Part shown: positions 1 to 4,885 of the stretch, piece by piece | Layout: each line of letters starts with the position of its first letter | Numbering within the stretch: position 1 is the first letter of the stretch | Assembly: GCA_964465145.1 (NCBI GenBank) | Contig: CAYXJR010000136.1 | Coordinates: 1 to 7,552 of the forward strand | Length of the DNA: 7,552 nucleotides | Origin: JAUVKA01 sp964465145 | GTDB lineage: Bacteria; Bacteroidota; Bacteroidia; Bacteroidales; UBA12481 | Reading direction: 5' to 3' | The notes under the pieces: model-generated | What the model was told of the DNA's origin: nothing | Database searches by the model: none | What the model saw: the letters and a program-made list of their open reading frames with translations, nothing else | Position numbers and translations under genes: made by a program

Positions 1-225
1 ACAGAGCGATACAATATATTATTGTGGAATCAATTTTTGGAGTTTTCCCCTGGCAGTTTAAATCAAGGATCAGATTTTTGTAAGATTGAACTTTTTACTT
101 GCATCGTACTGCTGTTTCTTGGTTTTACTCATTAGTTGACAGGGGGAAAAGGTTGGAATTGGGCAATTTTGCTCACAACCGGGCATGCCTCGCCCATTGT
201 TGTCGTTTGAGATGGCCGTTCGGTG
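1..225. repeat. Exact 225-bp direct repeat, copy 1
   Basis: Every base of 1-225 recurs without mismatch or gap at 1785-2009 (offset 1784). The match stops sharply after CGGTG at 225/2009; the next bases are AGTCG here and TAAGC in the other copy. The left edge of this copy cannot be seen because it is the window edge. The ends are not inverted repeats of each other, and I find no target-site duplication. The unit contains the last 51 codons of the minus-strand ORF at 70-336, so copy 1 carries the longer version of that ORF. Zero divergence suggests a recent duplication or ongoing recombination. It could be the end of a mobile element without terminal inverted repeats, or a collapsed or mis-joined assembly repeat if the window begins at a contig end. 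Confidence 0.97.
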
Positions 226-336
226 AGTCGATTTTGCCCTGCCGGCAATGACCGGTTTGCGAATGAATTCTTCGCCCATTTGTTCGAAGCCCACAACCTT
301 GTTGCAGGCTTCTGAGAAAATCGTACTTTTACTCAT
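70..336 (-). pseudogene. Truncated minus-strand ORF, possibly the start of a tyrosine recombinase
   Basis: This 88-residue ORF starts at the ATG at 334-336, just after an AT-rich leader. Residues 1-37 (MSKSTIF... ending in AGRAKST) are in sequence unique to this copy. Residues 38-88 lie in the 225-bp repeat, and the repeat edge falls exactly between T37 and H38. The first 40 residues, with a 'GRAKSTHRT' stretch, look like the beginning of a SAM-like core-binding domain of a tyrosine recombinase. This is my recollection of the family's style, not a proven match. The tail, rich in Cys, Pro, Lys and Gln, resembles no family I know. A complete recombinase would be 300 or more residues, so this is probably a gene broken by the repeat. 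It lies divergent to the cassette-like array, the position an integron integrase would occupy. It may not be expressed. Confidence 0.35.
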
Positions 337-380
337 ATGTATACTATTTTATTGATAATATGAGTAGTATAAGTATTTTA

Positions 381-420
381 GGGGTAGCACTAAAAAGCTA
401 CCCCGCTTTGGCGGGGTTTA
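381..420. terminator. Two overlapping hairpins, likely an intrinsic terminator
   Basis: An 8-bp perfect inverted repeat, GGGGTAGC (381-388) with GCTACCCC (397-404), shares its last four bases with a second hairpin, CCCCGC (401-406), loop TTTG, GCGGGG (411-416). The two stems cannot form together. On the plus strand the GC-rich second stem is followed only by TTTAGTT. On the minus strand it is followed after four bases by a run of five T, so it may act in both directions. No complete gene ends here on either strand within the window, so which transcript it stops is unknown. It sits between the truncated ORF at 70-336 and the first cassette site. Confidence 0.5.
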
Positions 421-421
421 G

Positions 422-551
422 TTCAACACGTGGTCATAAATAATTGCCGAGATGGTAGTAAATTCAAAGGTTGTAGCCCGCAACTATTTTTAATATAATT
501 TGAAAGGGAAACGGCCCGCAATCGGCAACTATTAATAGCACCACCGTTAGC
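422..551 (+). repeat. attC-like cassette recombination site 1
   Basis: An imperfect palindrome of about 130 bp. On the left, CAACACG (424-430) is followed by GTGGT (430-434) and ATAAATAATTGCCG (about 436-449). On the right lie CGGCAACTATTAAT (523-536), ACCAC (540-544) and GTTAGC (546-551). The long arms pair at 12 of 14 positions, and GTGGT pairs with ACCAC. The outer GTTAGC box fits the GTTRRRY type of integron sites loosely, and exchange would be expected between G546 and T547. The left 59 bases (425-483) match 2925-2983 at 48 of 59 positions by hand count. A gene starts 25 bp past the right box, as in integron cassettes. The call as an attC site is inference from structure and repetition; a structural covariance search was not possible. 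Confidence 0.6.
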
Positions 552-575
552 AACCATGAAATAATAACAGGAAGA

Positions 576-965
576 ATGAATTTTAAATGCATTGAATTGA
601 CAATAACGGATGATCCCAACTTTGGGTGTACAATCCAATTTTCGGATACGAAGGACAAGGGATATGATGAAAATCAGACAATAGACGAAATTATAAATTC
701 TAAGGATAAGTATTTTTTAATTCAAAGGAGCTACCCGGAAGATCTATATGAAAATGATTTTTATCATATAGAAACAAGTGAATCAGATACAGAACTTGGT
801 TATTTGGATAAAATTTTAATAGAACTGAGTAAGGATACAATTAAGCTCCAATGGTCCGGAGACAAAGTAGAAATTGGATTGAATGTGGAAGAAATGGAAA
901 TTTTGCATTTAATAAAAATGTTGAAGAAAAGATTCAAGAAAAAAATAGTTTTAACAGAAAAATGA
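576..965 (+). CDS. Small acidic protein, possible Imm10-like immunity protein (cassette 1)
   Basis: A 129-residue cytoplasmic protein with no signal peptide or membrane segment. It has an acidic first half and a very basic C-terminus (KMLKKRFKKK at about 114-123). The start is supported by a purine-rich AGGAAGA directly before the ATG. Residues 29-53 (GYDEN... then KYFLIQRSYPED) recall the 'Y-L-x-x-Q-R' core and acidic loop of Imm10-type immunity proteins. I could not check this, so a plain hypothetical protein is the safe name. It lies between two attC-like sites: 25 bp after the right box of site 1, with its stop about 10 bp before site 2. It is therefore the sole gene of a roughly 513-bp cassette (about 547-1059). 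No matching toxin is next to it, which is usual for orphan immunity genes in cassette arrays. Expression probably depends on read-through, because I see no clear promoter of its own. Confidence 0.75.
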   Translation: MNFKCIELTITDDPNFGCTIQFSDTKDKGYDENQTIDEIINSKDKYFLIQRSYPEDLYENDFYHIETSESDTELGYLDKILIELSKDTIKLQWSGDKVEIGLNVEEMEILHLIKMLKKRFKKKIVLTEK

Positions 966-972
966 AACTCAC

Positions 973-1068
973 GGTTGCTAACAAGCCTGTAAAACCAACG
1001 CTATCTGCGGTTTACCGTTTAGTTAAGGTTGGTACGGCGCTGGTTTTACAGGCCCGGCGTTAGCTAAC
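973..1068 (+). repeat. attC-like cassette recombination site 2 (the clearest)
   Basis: GCTAAC (977-982) pairs with GTTAGC (1059-1064). Inside these, GCCTGTAAAACCAACGC (985-1001) pairs with GCGCTGGTTTTACAGGC (1037-1053) at 16 of 17 positions. The spacers are unequal: AA on the left (983-984) and CCGGC on the right (1054-1058). The layout TAACAA ... GCGTTAGC with bulged arms closely matches the architecture of classical integron attC sites. The predicted exchange point is between G1059 and T1060. GTTAGCTAAC at 1059-1068 is itself a perfect 10-bp palindrome. The site lies just after the stop of the 576-965 gene and ends about 18 bp before the next start codon, as expected for a cassette junction. 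Confidence 0.75.
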
Positions 1069-1082
1069 ATATAGAATAAAAA

Positions 1083-1718
1083 ATGAAAAAGATCCTGATT
1101 CCAATTTTCATCCTGATGTTTCAACTATCACTTAAAGCTCAAGTTGATCACACATCAAAAATGTCTCAGGATACAATCTTGAAGAATGAGTTGGAATCAA
1201 TTCGAATGAGGGACCAAGCACTTCGCTTACTATTACCAGAAGTCGAGAGTAAGTTTGGCAAGGAATCTAAAGAAATTAAATATTTCTGGTCGTTAATACA
1301 TAGCCAAGATAGTATCAATGAGATTGAAGTCACAAAAATAATAGATCAATATGGCTGGATTGGAGCAAACCGAGTAGGAGATCTAGCCAATCAGGCGTTG
1401 TGGTTGGTGATACAGCATGCTCCAATTGAAATCCAAGAAAAATATTTACCAGTATTAAAACAATCCGTCGTGAAAGGTGAATCAGAAGGTTGGTATTTAG
1501 CTTTTTTGGAAGACAGGATTTATATGAGGAGAGGGGAAGAACAAATTTATGGTTCACAAACGAAATTCAATAATTTAACTGGAAAATTTCATATTTATCC
1601 AATAAAGGATGTTGGATCTGTTAATGAGAGAAGAAGAAAAATTGGACTTGAACCCATAGAGGAATATGCCATGAAAAATGGATATGTTTTTGACCAAAAA
1701 GAAAAAGTAAAACATTAA
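1083..1718 (+). CDS. Secreted DUF6624-like protein (cassette 2)
   Basis: A 211-residue protein with an N-terminal signal peptide: KK at 2-3, a hydrophobic stretch at about 4-17, and a likely cut near 'LKAQ' at 17-20. It should therefore be exported to the periplasm or beyond. The rest resembles the DUF6624 family as I recall it. It has an 'MRDQALR' segment at 42-48, 'ALWLVIQHAP' at 105-114, then 'LAFLEDRIYMRRGEEQIYGSQ' spanning 139-159, and the end signature 'VNERRRKIGLEPIEEY' at 180-195. The molecular role of that family is unknown to me. The ATG follows the right box of attC-like site 2 by about 18 bp behind an A-rich leader, and the stop at 1716-1718 abuts the CTAAC box of site 3. This tight packing marks it as a single-gene cassette. 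No promoter is evident. The length appears complete. Confidence 0.85.
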   Translation: MKKILIPIFILMFQLSLKAQVDHTSKMSQDTILKNELESIRMRDQALRLLLPEVESKFGKESKEIKYFWSLIHSQDSINEIEVTKIIDQYGWIGANRVGDLANQALWLVIQHAPIEIQEKYLPVLKQSVVKGESEGWYLAFLEDRIYMRRGEEQIYGSQTKFNNLTGKFHIYPIKDVGSVNERRRKIGLEPIEEYAMKNGYVFDQKEKVKH

Positions 1719-1784
1719 CTAACACTTAAGTATCGTTTTCCGGCGGAGCCGAATATGTACTTATTATTGAACTAGACCGGGTTC
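1719..1784 (+). repeat. Left half of attC-like site 3, cut by the 225-bp repeat
   Basis: Directly after the stop of the preceding gene comes CTAACAC (1719-1725), then TTAAGTATCG and a small hairpin-forming stretch with GGCGGAGCC (1742-1750). This is the place and the box expected for the left end of a cassette site. No matching right half follows: sequence complementary to the arm and ending in a GTTRRRY box is missing, and the exact repeat begins at 1785. The front of the following cassette, including its right box, is also missing from 2010 onward. The site is probably a broken remnant that an integrase could no longer use. Confidence 0.45.
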
Positions 1785-2009
1785 ACAGAGCGATACAATA
1801 TATTATTGTGGAATCAATTTTTGGAGTTTTCCCCTGGCAGTTTAAATCAAGGATCAGATTTTTGTAAGATTGAACTTTTTACTTGCATCGTACTGCTGTT
1901 TCTTGGTTTTACTCATTAGTTGACAGGGGGAAAAGGTTGGAATTGGGCAATTTTGCTCACAACCGGGCATGCCTCGCCCATTGTTGTCGTTTGAGATGGC
2001 CGTTCGGTG
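1785..2009. repeat. Exact 225-bp direct repeat, copy 2
   Basis: Identical to 1-225 over all 225 bases. On its left it follows a half cassette site, and on its right it runs into the promoter region of the HEPN gene. The minus-strand ORF shared with copy 1 ends at the equivalent stop (1854-1856) but here lacks the first 37 residues and any good start, so it is a dead fragment. Together the two direct copies flank 226-1784, which holds attC-like sites 1 and 2 and both single-gene cassettes. RecA-type recombination between them would release a circle of 1784 bp carrying those cassettes. Confidence 0.97.
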
Positions 2010-2035
2010 TAAGCAAGTGAAACGTTCAGCAAAGA

Positions 2036-2066
2036 TTTCAACACAGCTGAAAAAAGATTATCTTTG
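2036..2066 (+). promoter_or_regulatory. Bacteroidota-type promoter just before the HEPN gene
   Basis: TATCTTTG (2059-2066) matches the -7 element TAnnTTTG of the main sigma factor of Bacteroidota. TTTC (2036-2039), one base from the -33 element TTTG, lies 19 bp before it, which is normal spacing. Transcription should begin within a few bases of the ATG at 2072, giving a leaderless or nearly leaderless message. The whole promoter lies in unique sequence to the right of repeat copy 2. Confidence 0.55.
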
Positions 2067-2071
2067 ATTTT

Positions 2072-2377
2072 ATGAAAACAAAACAGGAACATATTAATTT
2101 CTGGATTGAGCAAGTATGTAAAGCACTTTGGATAAAACATAATAATGAGAATTTACCGCCACTGACTCATAATCTGATTTATTTACTTTCTTCAACACAG
2201 ATAGACTTGACTGATGATAGGAGCGAGTTTATGTTAAGTTTAAACAGGTTTCAATTAGAAGGTAGATATCCAGATTATTTAACTAAAATGCATGATATCT
2301 GTAATGAGCATTTCACAGTATCAATGTTAGAAACAACAAATGATTTAAAATTATGGTTACAAGAGAAACTGCGATAA
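2072..2377 (+). CDS. HEPN-domain protein, shortened; toxin-like half of a HEPN/MNT pair
   Basis: A 101-residue protein of the HEPN type (PF05168-like). Recognisable parts are the opening 'MKTKQEHINFWI' (1-12), 'EQVCKALWIKH' (13-23), which corresponds to the family's E-K-x-x-K-A-L helix, 'LTHNLIYLL' (31-39), and 'NRFQLEGRYPDY' (58-69). Family members as I know them are about 125-135 residues, with a helix pair of roughly 30 residues between the opening and the KAL helix. Here the two are joined directly, as if by an in-frame deletion. The RX4-6H nuclease motif of many HEPN toxins is not seen; the nearest is R65 with H74. In studied pairs the HEPN protein is an RNase toxin that its MNT partner silences by adding AMP; this one may be inactive. 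The next gene overlaps by 25 bp, so translation is probably coupled. Confidence 0.8.
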   Translation: MKTKQEHINFWIEQVCKALWIKHNNENLPPLTHNLIYLLSSTQIDLTDDRSEFMLSLNRFQLEGRYPDYLTKMHDICNEHFTVSMLETTNDLKLWLQEKLR

Positions 2378-2715
2378 ATACTGCGAAATCATTTATTAAT
2401 GATTGCAAATCAAGCGGATTGACTTTTCATAAAGTGTTATTATTTGGTTCAGCTGCTAAAAATATGACCCATGAATGGTCTGATATTGATTTACTTTTAA
2501 TTTCTGACCAATTTGGTGATAATGTTTTTGATAATCTGAAACTTTACTCAAAGATTAATATCAAATATCCAGTTATTGAGACCCATCCTTATCCAACGAG
2601 ATATTATTACGAGGGAGATGACTTCATAAATGAGATTAGTAAAGAGAGTATTGATATATTATCGCCTACACCTAATAATTGGGAAAGTTCAAGTCGATGC
2701 CCCCAAAATTTATAA
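2353..2715 (+). CDS. MNT-type nucleotidyltransferase, antitoxin-like partner of HEPN
   Basis: A 120-residue minimal nucleotidyltransferase. Residues 32-46 carry a perfect GSX10DXD signature (G32, S33, then D44-I45-D46 in 'SDIDLLLIS'), which holds two of the metal-binding acids; E76 in 'VIETHPY' is a candidate for the third. In known HEPN/MNT systems such as the Shewanella SO_3166/SO_3165 pair, the MNT protein acts as antitoxin by AMPylating the HEPN toxin. That role here is inference from pairing. The ATG lies inside the end of the HEPN gene. The family domain seems to end near 'SKESIDIL' (96-103). The last 17 residues (SPTPNNW...RCPQNL) look unrelated and arise where the frame runs into the Fic fragment, so the native stop was probably lost. 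Catalytic residues are intact. Confidence 0.85.
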   Translation: MVTRETAINTAKSFINDCKSSGLTFHKVLLFGSAAKNMTHEWSDIDLLLISDQFGDNVFDNLKLYSKINIKYPVIETHPYPTRYYYEGDDFINEISKESIDILSPTPNNWESSSRCPQNL

Positions 2716-2911
2716 AAAAGAATTGGTCGAATTGCTTTTTGAGCAACCCTATTCAAAAATTGAGTTCGTAGTCAACCAATTAAAAGTGGAGAGAAAAGCA
2801 GCATCCCGATATCTAAAGGAGCTGGAAAAGATTGGTATTTTGGAATCTCAAAAAGTCGGAAGAGAAACATTGTATATCAATAAACATTTGATTGAAATAT
2901 TAAAGAAATAA
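2684..2911 (+). pseudogene. C-terminal fragment of a Fic-family protein (winged-helix part)
   Basis: The frame +1 relative to the MNT gene encodes, from about 2684, 75 residues beginning 'KVQVDAPKIY' and continuing through 'LVELLFEQPYSKIEFVV' and 'RKAASRYLKELEKIGIL' to 'GRETLYINKHLIEILKK'. This matches what I know as the C-terminal winged-helix end of large Fic (AMP-transferase) proteins of Bacteroidota. The Fic core with HPFxDGNGR, normally upstream, is absent. The frame is open back to an ATG at 2630 inside MNT, but the extra residues there are only MNT sequence read out of frame. The MNT frame ends at 2715 within this segment, next to a run CCCCCAAAATTT (2700-2711). It is probably a remnant left by deletion. 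A small DNA-binding protein made by re-initiation or frameshifting is possible but unproven. Confidence 0.7.
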
Positions 2912-2920
2912 AGCACATAG

Positions 2921-3049
2921 CGGTAACACGCGCTCATAAATAATTGCTGGGGCGGTAGTAAATTCAAGCTTTGTAGGCCGCATCAAGTTCAGTATAGAAA
3001 GGAAAGCACTTCGCAAACAACAACTATTCATATCGCCAAACCGTTATCC
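2921..3049 (+). repeat. attC-like cassette recombination site 4 (array end)
   Basis: GGTAACACG (2922-2930) on the left faces GTTATCC (3043-3049) on the right. Inside, ATAAATAATTG (about 2936-2946) pairs with CAACTATTCAT (3021-3031) at 9 of 11 positions. The left 59 bases are about 81% identical to those of site 1 (425-483), while the right halves differ more and keep mainly the ability to pair. It begins 10 bp after the stop of the Fic fragment. No further site lies to its right before the 3231-4730 gene, so it marks the right end of the visible array. Confidence 0.6.
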
Positions 3050-3230
3050 TAAATTCGATAGTGTAATGGCCCCCTGGATACCATCGAGTAGATTAAGAAA
3101 GGCGAAAGGGGAGGGGATTATTTACGAATCTCTTGAAGACCTTCTTGAATTTTTGCAACGAAATCTGCTTCTTTTGATAGATGATGAATTACTGAGCGTA
3201 GAGAAACGACGGGGCAATGAAGAGGATTGG
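3050..3230. other. Boundary between cassette-like array and chromosomal genes; no gene supported
   Basis: This 181-bp stretch separates the last cassette site from the stop codon of the minus-strand gene. A plus-strand ORF starting at 3066 runs through it but enters the 3' end of that gene for half its length and resembles nothing. On the minus strand a short stretch (about 3120-3235) reads 'HLSKEADFVAKIQEGLQEIRK' before a stop. It has a helical, antitoxin-like look but no start, so I do not call it. No convincing hairpin terminator for the minus-strand gene is visible. Confidence 0.4.
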
Positions 3231-4730
3231 TCAATTCTTAATTTTGGCCTTGTATTCCTTCATCTGTTTGGTGGGTTCTATTATCGAGTAGCCCTTCCAT
3301 ATACTGTCAGAATACGAGGTGATTCTTTCGGGTTTTGCGCCTTTTTCGTAAATTCTTGAGAACTCTTCTTCGTTAATACCTTCCCTGTAAACTACAAGGG
3401 TCTCAGAGCTGGATTCCTGAAGTCCCTGAAGATTAAAATCCATTTCTACTGCATTCATTTTCTTGTTAAATAGGGTTCGTTTTTGCTTCCTTATTATTTC
3501 TATTGGTCTGTTAAATCCGTATTTCGTAGAATTTTTACGCATTGAATATTTCAAAAAATAACCAAATGTATCCTTTTCGTAAAGTAGCAATCCAGCATCT
3601 TCTACCTCTCCATAAGATATCCCTAACAAATTAATGCCCTTCTCTTTTTTTCTTTCCTTGATAGAATATTCTATTCTTAAAATCGCGTTGTTTTCAATCG
3701 AAATATAGATCATCCCCTGATAGTCAGCACCTGCCTTGCCGGTAAAACTAATTGCGTAGGCATCCTCTCCAGCAATTCCAATAATCCCATTATTCAGGTA
3801 TTTATACCGGTTCGTTTTCTGAAGAAAGTCCCACTCCCAATCCAAATCCCCAGCTAATAAATACAGAATTGCTTTGTTTTTCAGGTATAATGAGTCATTC
3901 TTCACAAAGGCGATAGTGACACTGTCAGCATTCGATCCTGATATATGTACATGAGATTCCCTTAAAGAAACCGGGCCAGTTTTGTACTTCCAGAAAGTCT
4001 TTTCATCGGTTTTAGTATTAAATAATTCTGTAATCACCTTTTCGACTTTCTCGAGTTTACCCCCGTCATCCTCCTTAAGTACAACTGTCTTTATTCCTTG
4101 GATTTTCCTCTTTACCTGCCCAGAGTCGACAGGAACGGTATAAAGAGTATATAAATTATCTTCGTATGAACGAGAATAATGGGGTATACTATCTACCATT
4201 TGATTGATGATTTTTTCATCAATCTCAGGTATGTTGCTCTTATTCAAGGAAATATCGAAGGCATGAATGTGTGATGCATTGTTACTCCTTCTAAATACTT
4301 CTCTTTTTTGAGCAATCTGAGGATAGTTTTCTGTTTTTCTTTCTAAAGCTTTCTTTATCAGCTCCTCAGGGCTTTGGGGGTTTGCAACAATAGTTATGGC
4401 TCTGAGTTTTACAGGCTTTTCCTTCATCTTTATGGTCATTCCATCTCTCAAGTCATGGATTTCTGTTTTAATTGTTTCATAACCAATAAAATGGAATGCA
4501 ATACTGCCATTTTGATTATTTCTGTCGAGGTTTATAGTAAATTCTCCGTTTTGATTGCTGACCGTTCCATAAGTGCTTCCCACAACAGCGATATTGACAA
4601 ATGACAATGGTTTGCTGGTGGCAGCATCAATGATAAGTCCACTTACCTGCTGTTGAGCACACAACACAATTGACTGACTTAGAATCAGGATAAGAAAAGC
4701 GGTGCGTAAAGAAAATTTTGGGTTACTCAT
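3231..4730 (-). CDS. Exported protein with carboxypeptidase-regulatory-like domain
   Basis: A 499-residue protein with a signal peptide (hydrophobic at about 11-24, likely cut near 'LCAQ' at 23-26). Residues 27-113 form a CarboxypepD_reg-like beta-sandwich, shown by 'VSGLIIDAATSKPLSFVNI', 'GTVSNQNGEFTI' at 55-66, 'FIGYET' at 81-86, and a closing 'LRAITIVAN' at 109-117. The remainder, starting 'PEELIKKALERK', is rich in beta strands and charged residues and has no catalytic motif I know. The protein is too short to hold the beta-barrel of a TonB-dependent receptor. It should sit in the periplasm or at the outer membrane; its function is unknown. It is divergent from the propeller-phosphoesterase gene across 155 bp. 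No strong Shine-Dalgarno precedes the ATG. Length and composition suggest an intact chromosomal gene, not cassette cargo. Confidence 0.88.
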   Translation of the reverse strand: MSNPKFSLRTAFLILILSQSIVLCAQQQVSGLIIDAATSKPLSFVNIAVVGSTYGTVSNQNGEFTINLDRNNQNGSIAFHFIGYETIKTEIHDLRDGMTIKMKEKPVKLRAITIVANPQSPEELIKKALERKTENYPQIAQKREVFRRSNNASHIHAFDISLNKSNIPEIDEKIINQMVDSIPHYSRSYEDNLYTLYTVPVDSGQVKRKIQGIKTVVLKEDDGGKLEKVEKVITELFNTKTDEKTFWKYKTGPVSLRESHVHISGSNADSVTIAFVKNDSLYLKNKAILYLLAGDLDWEWDFLQKTNRYKYLNNGIIGIAGEDAYAISFTGKAGADYQGMIYISIENNAILRIEYSIKERKKEKGINLLGISYGEVEDAGLLLYEKDTFGYFLKYSMRKNSTKYGFNRPIEIIRKQKRTLFNKKMNAVEMDFNLQGLQESSSETLVVYREGINEEEFSRIYEKGAKPERITSYSDSIWKGYSIIEPTKQMKEYKAKIKN

Positions 4731-4848
4731 TATAAGAATCAGGAATGGCTAATACTAATTGGTATTGTTCACTTTTATAAAGAAGCAGTAATATATGCAT
4801 ATTCCCGTAATACTTTTCAAGCTTAAAGAGGTCCAGGAATAATAGTCC

Positions 4849-4856
4849 TACATTTG
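4849..4856 (+). promoter_or_regulatory. Bacteroidota -7 element for the propeller-phosphoesterase gene
   Basis: TACATTTG is an exact match to TAnnTTTG, 29 bp before the ATG at 4886, in the divergent spacer 4731-4885. It implies a leader of roughly 20-25 bases that contains the GAAGG ribosome binding site at 4876-4880. No good -33 element is seen at the usual distance, so strength or activator need is uncertain. No comparable element was found for the opposite gene. Confidence 0.5.
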
Positions 4857-4885
4857 AATCAAAGTAATGAAATTTGAAGGTGATT

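Noticed and set aside
423..658. Two minus-strand ORFs over cassette site 1
   Set aside because: They read across the palindrome and antisense to the gene at 576, and their content is typical of chance translation.
851..1063. 70-residue plus-strand ORF overlapping the 576-965 gene
   Set aside because: It is an out-of-frame reading of the first cassette gene that then runs through attC-like site 2, with no start signal.
1730..1796. GTATCG (1730-1735) pairing with CGATAC (1791-1796) as a possible completion of cassette site 3
   Set aside because: Only six bases pair, the second lies in the repeat that also occurs elsewhere, and no GTTRRRY box follows.
1916..2140. 74-residue minus-strand ORF across the right edge of repeat copy 2
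   Set aside because: It uses a different frame from the shared ORF of the repeat, overlaps the HEPN start, and has low-complexity Phe/Leu content.
1..3049. CRISPR array
   Set aside because: The repeats are few, long, palindromic and separated by genes, with no regular short spacers.
3120..3235. Minus-strand stretch with an antitoxin-like helical peptide
   Set aside because: It has no start codon in context, is short, and I could not tie it to a family.
3066..3359. 97-residue plus-strand ORF starting 17 bp after cassette site 4
   Set aside because: The position suits a cassette gene, but its second half is antisense to the end of the well-supported 3231-4730 gene. No cassette site follows it and no family resemblance is seen.
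4874..4885. TTG start that adds four residues to the propeller-phosphoesterase
   Set aside because: The ATG at 4886 has a ribosome binding site at the right distance, and the signal peptide begins there. Using TTG would consume that site.
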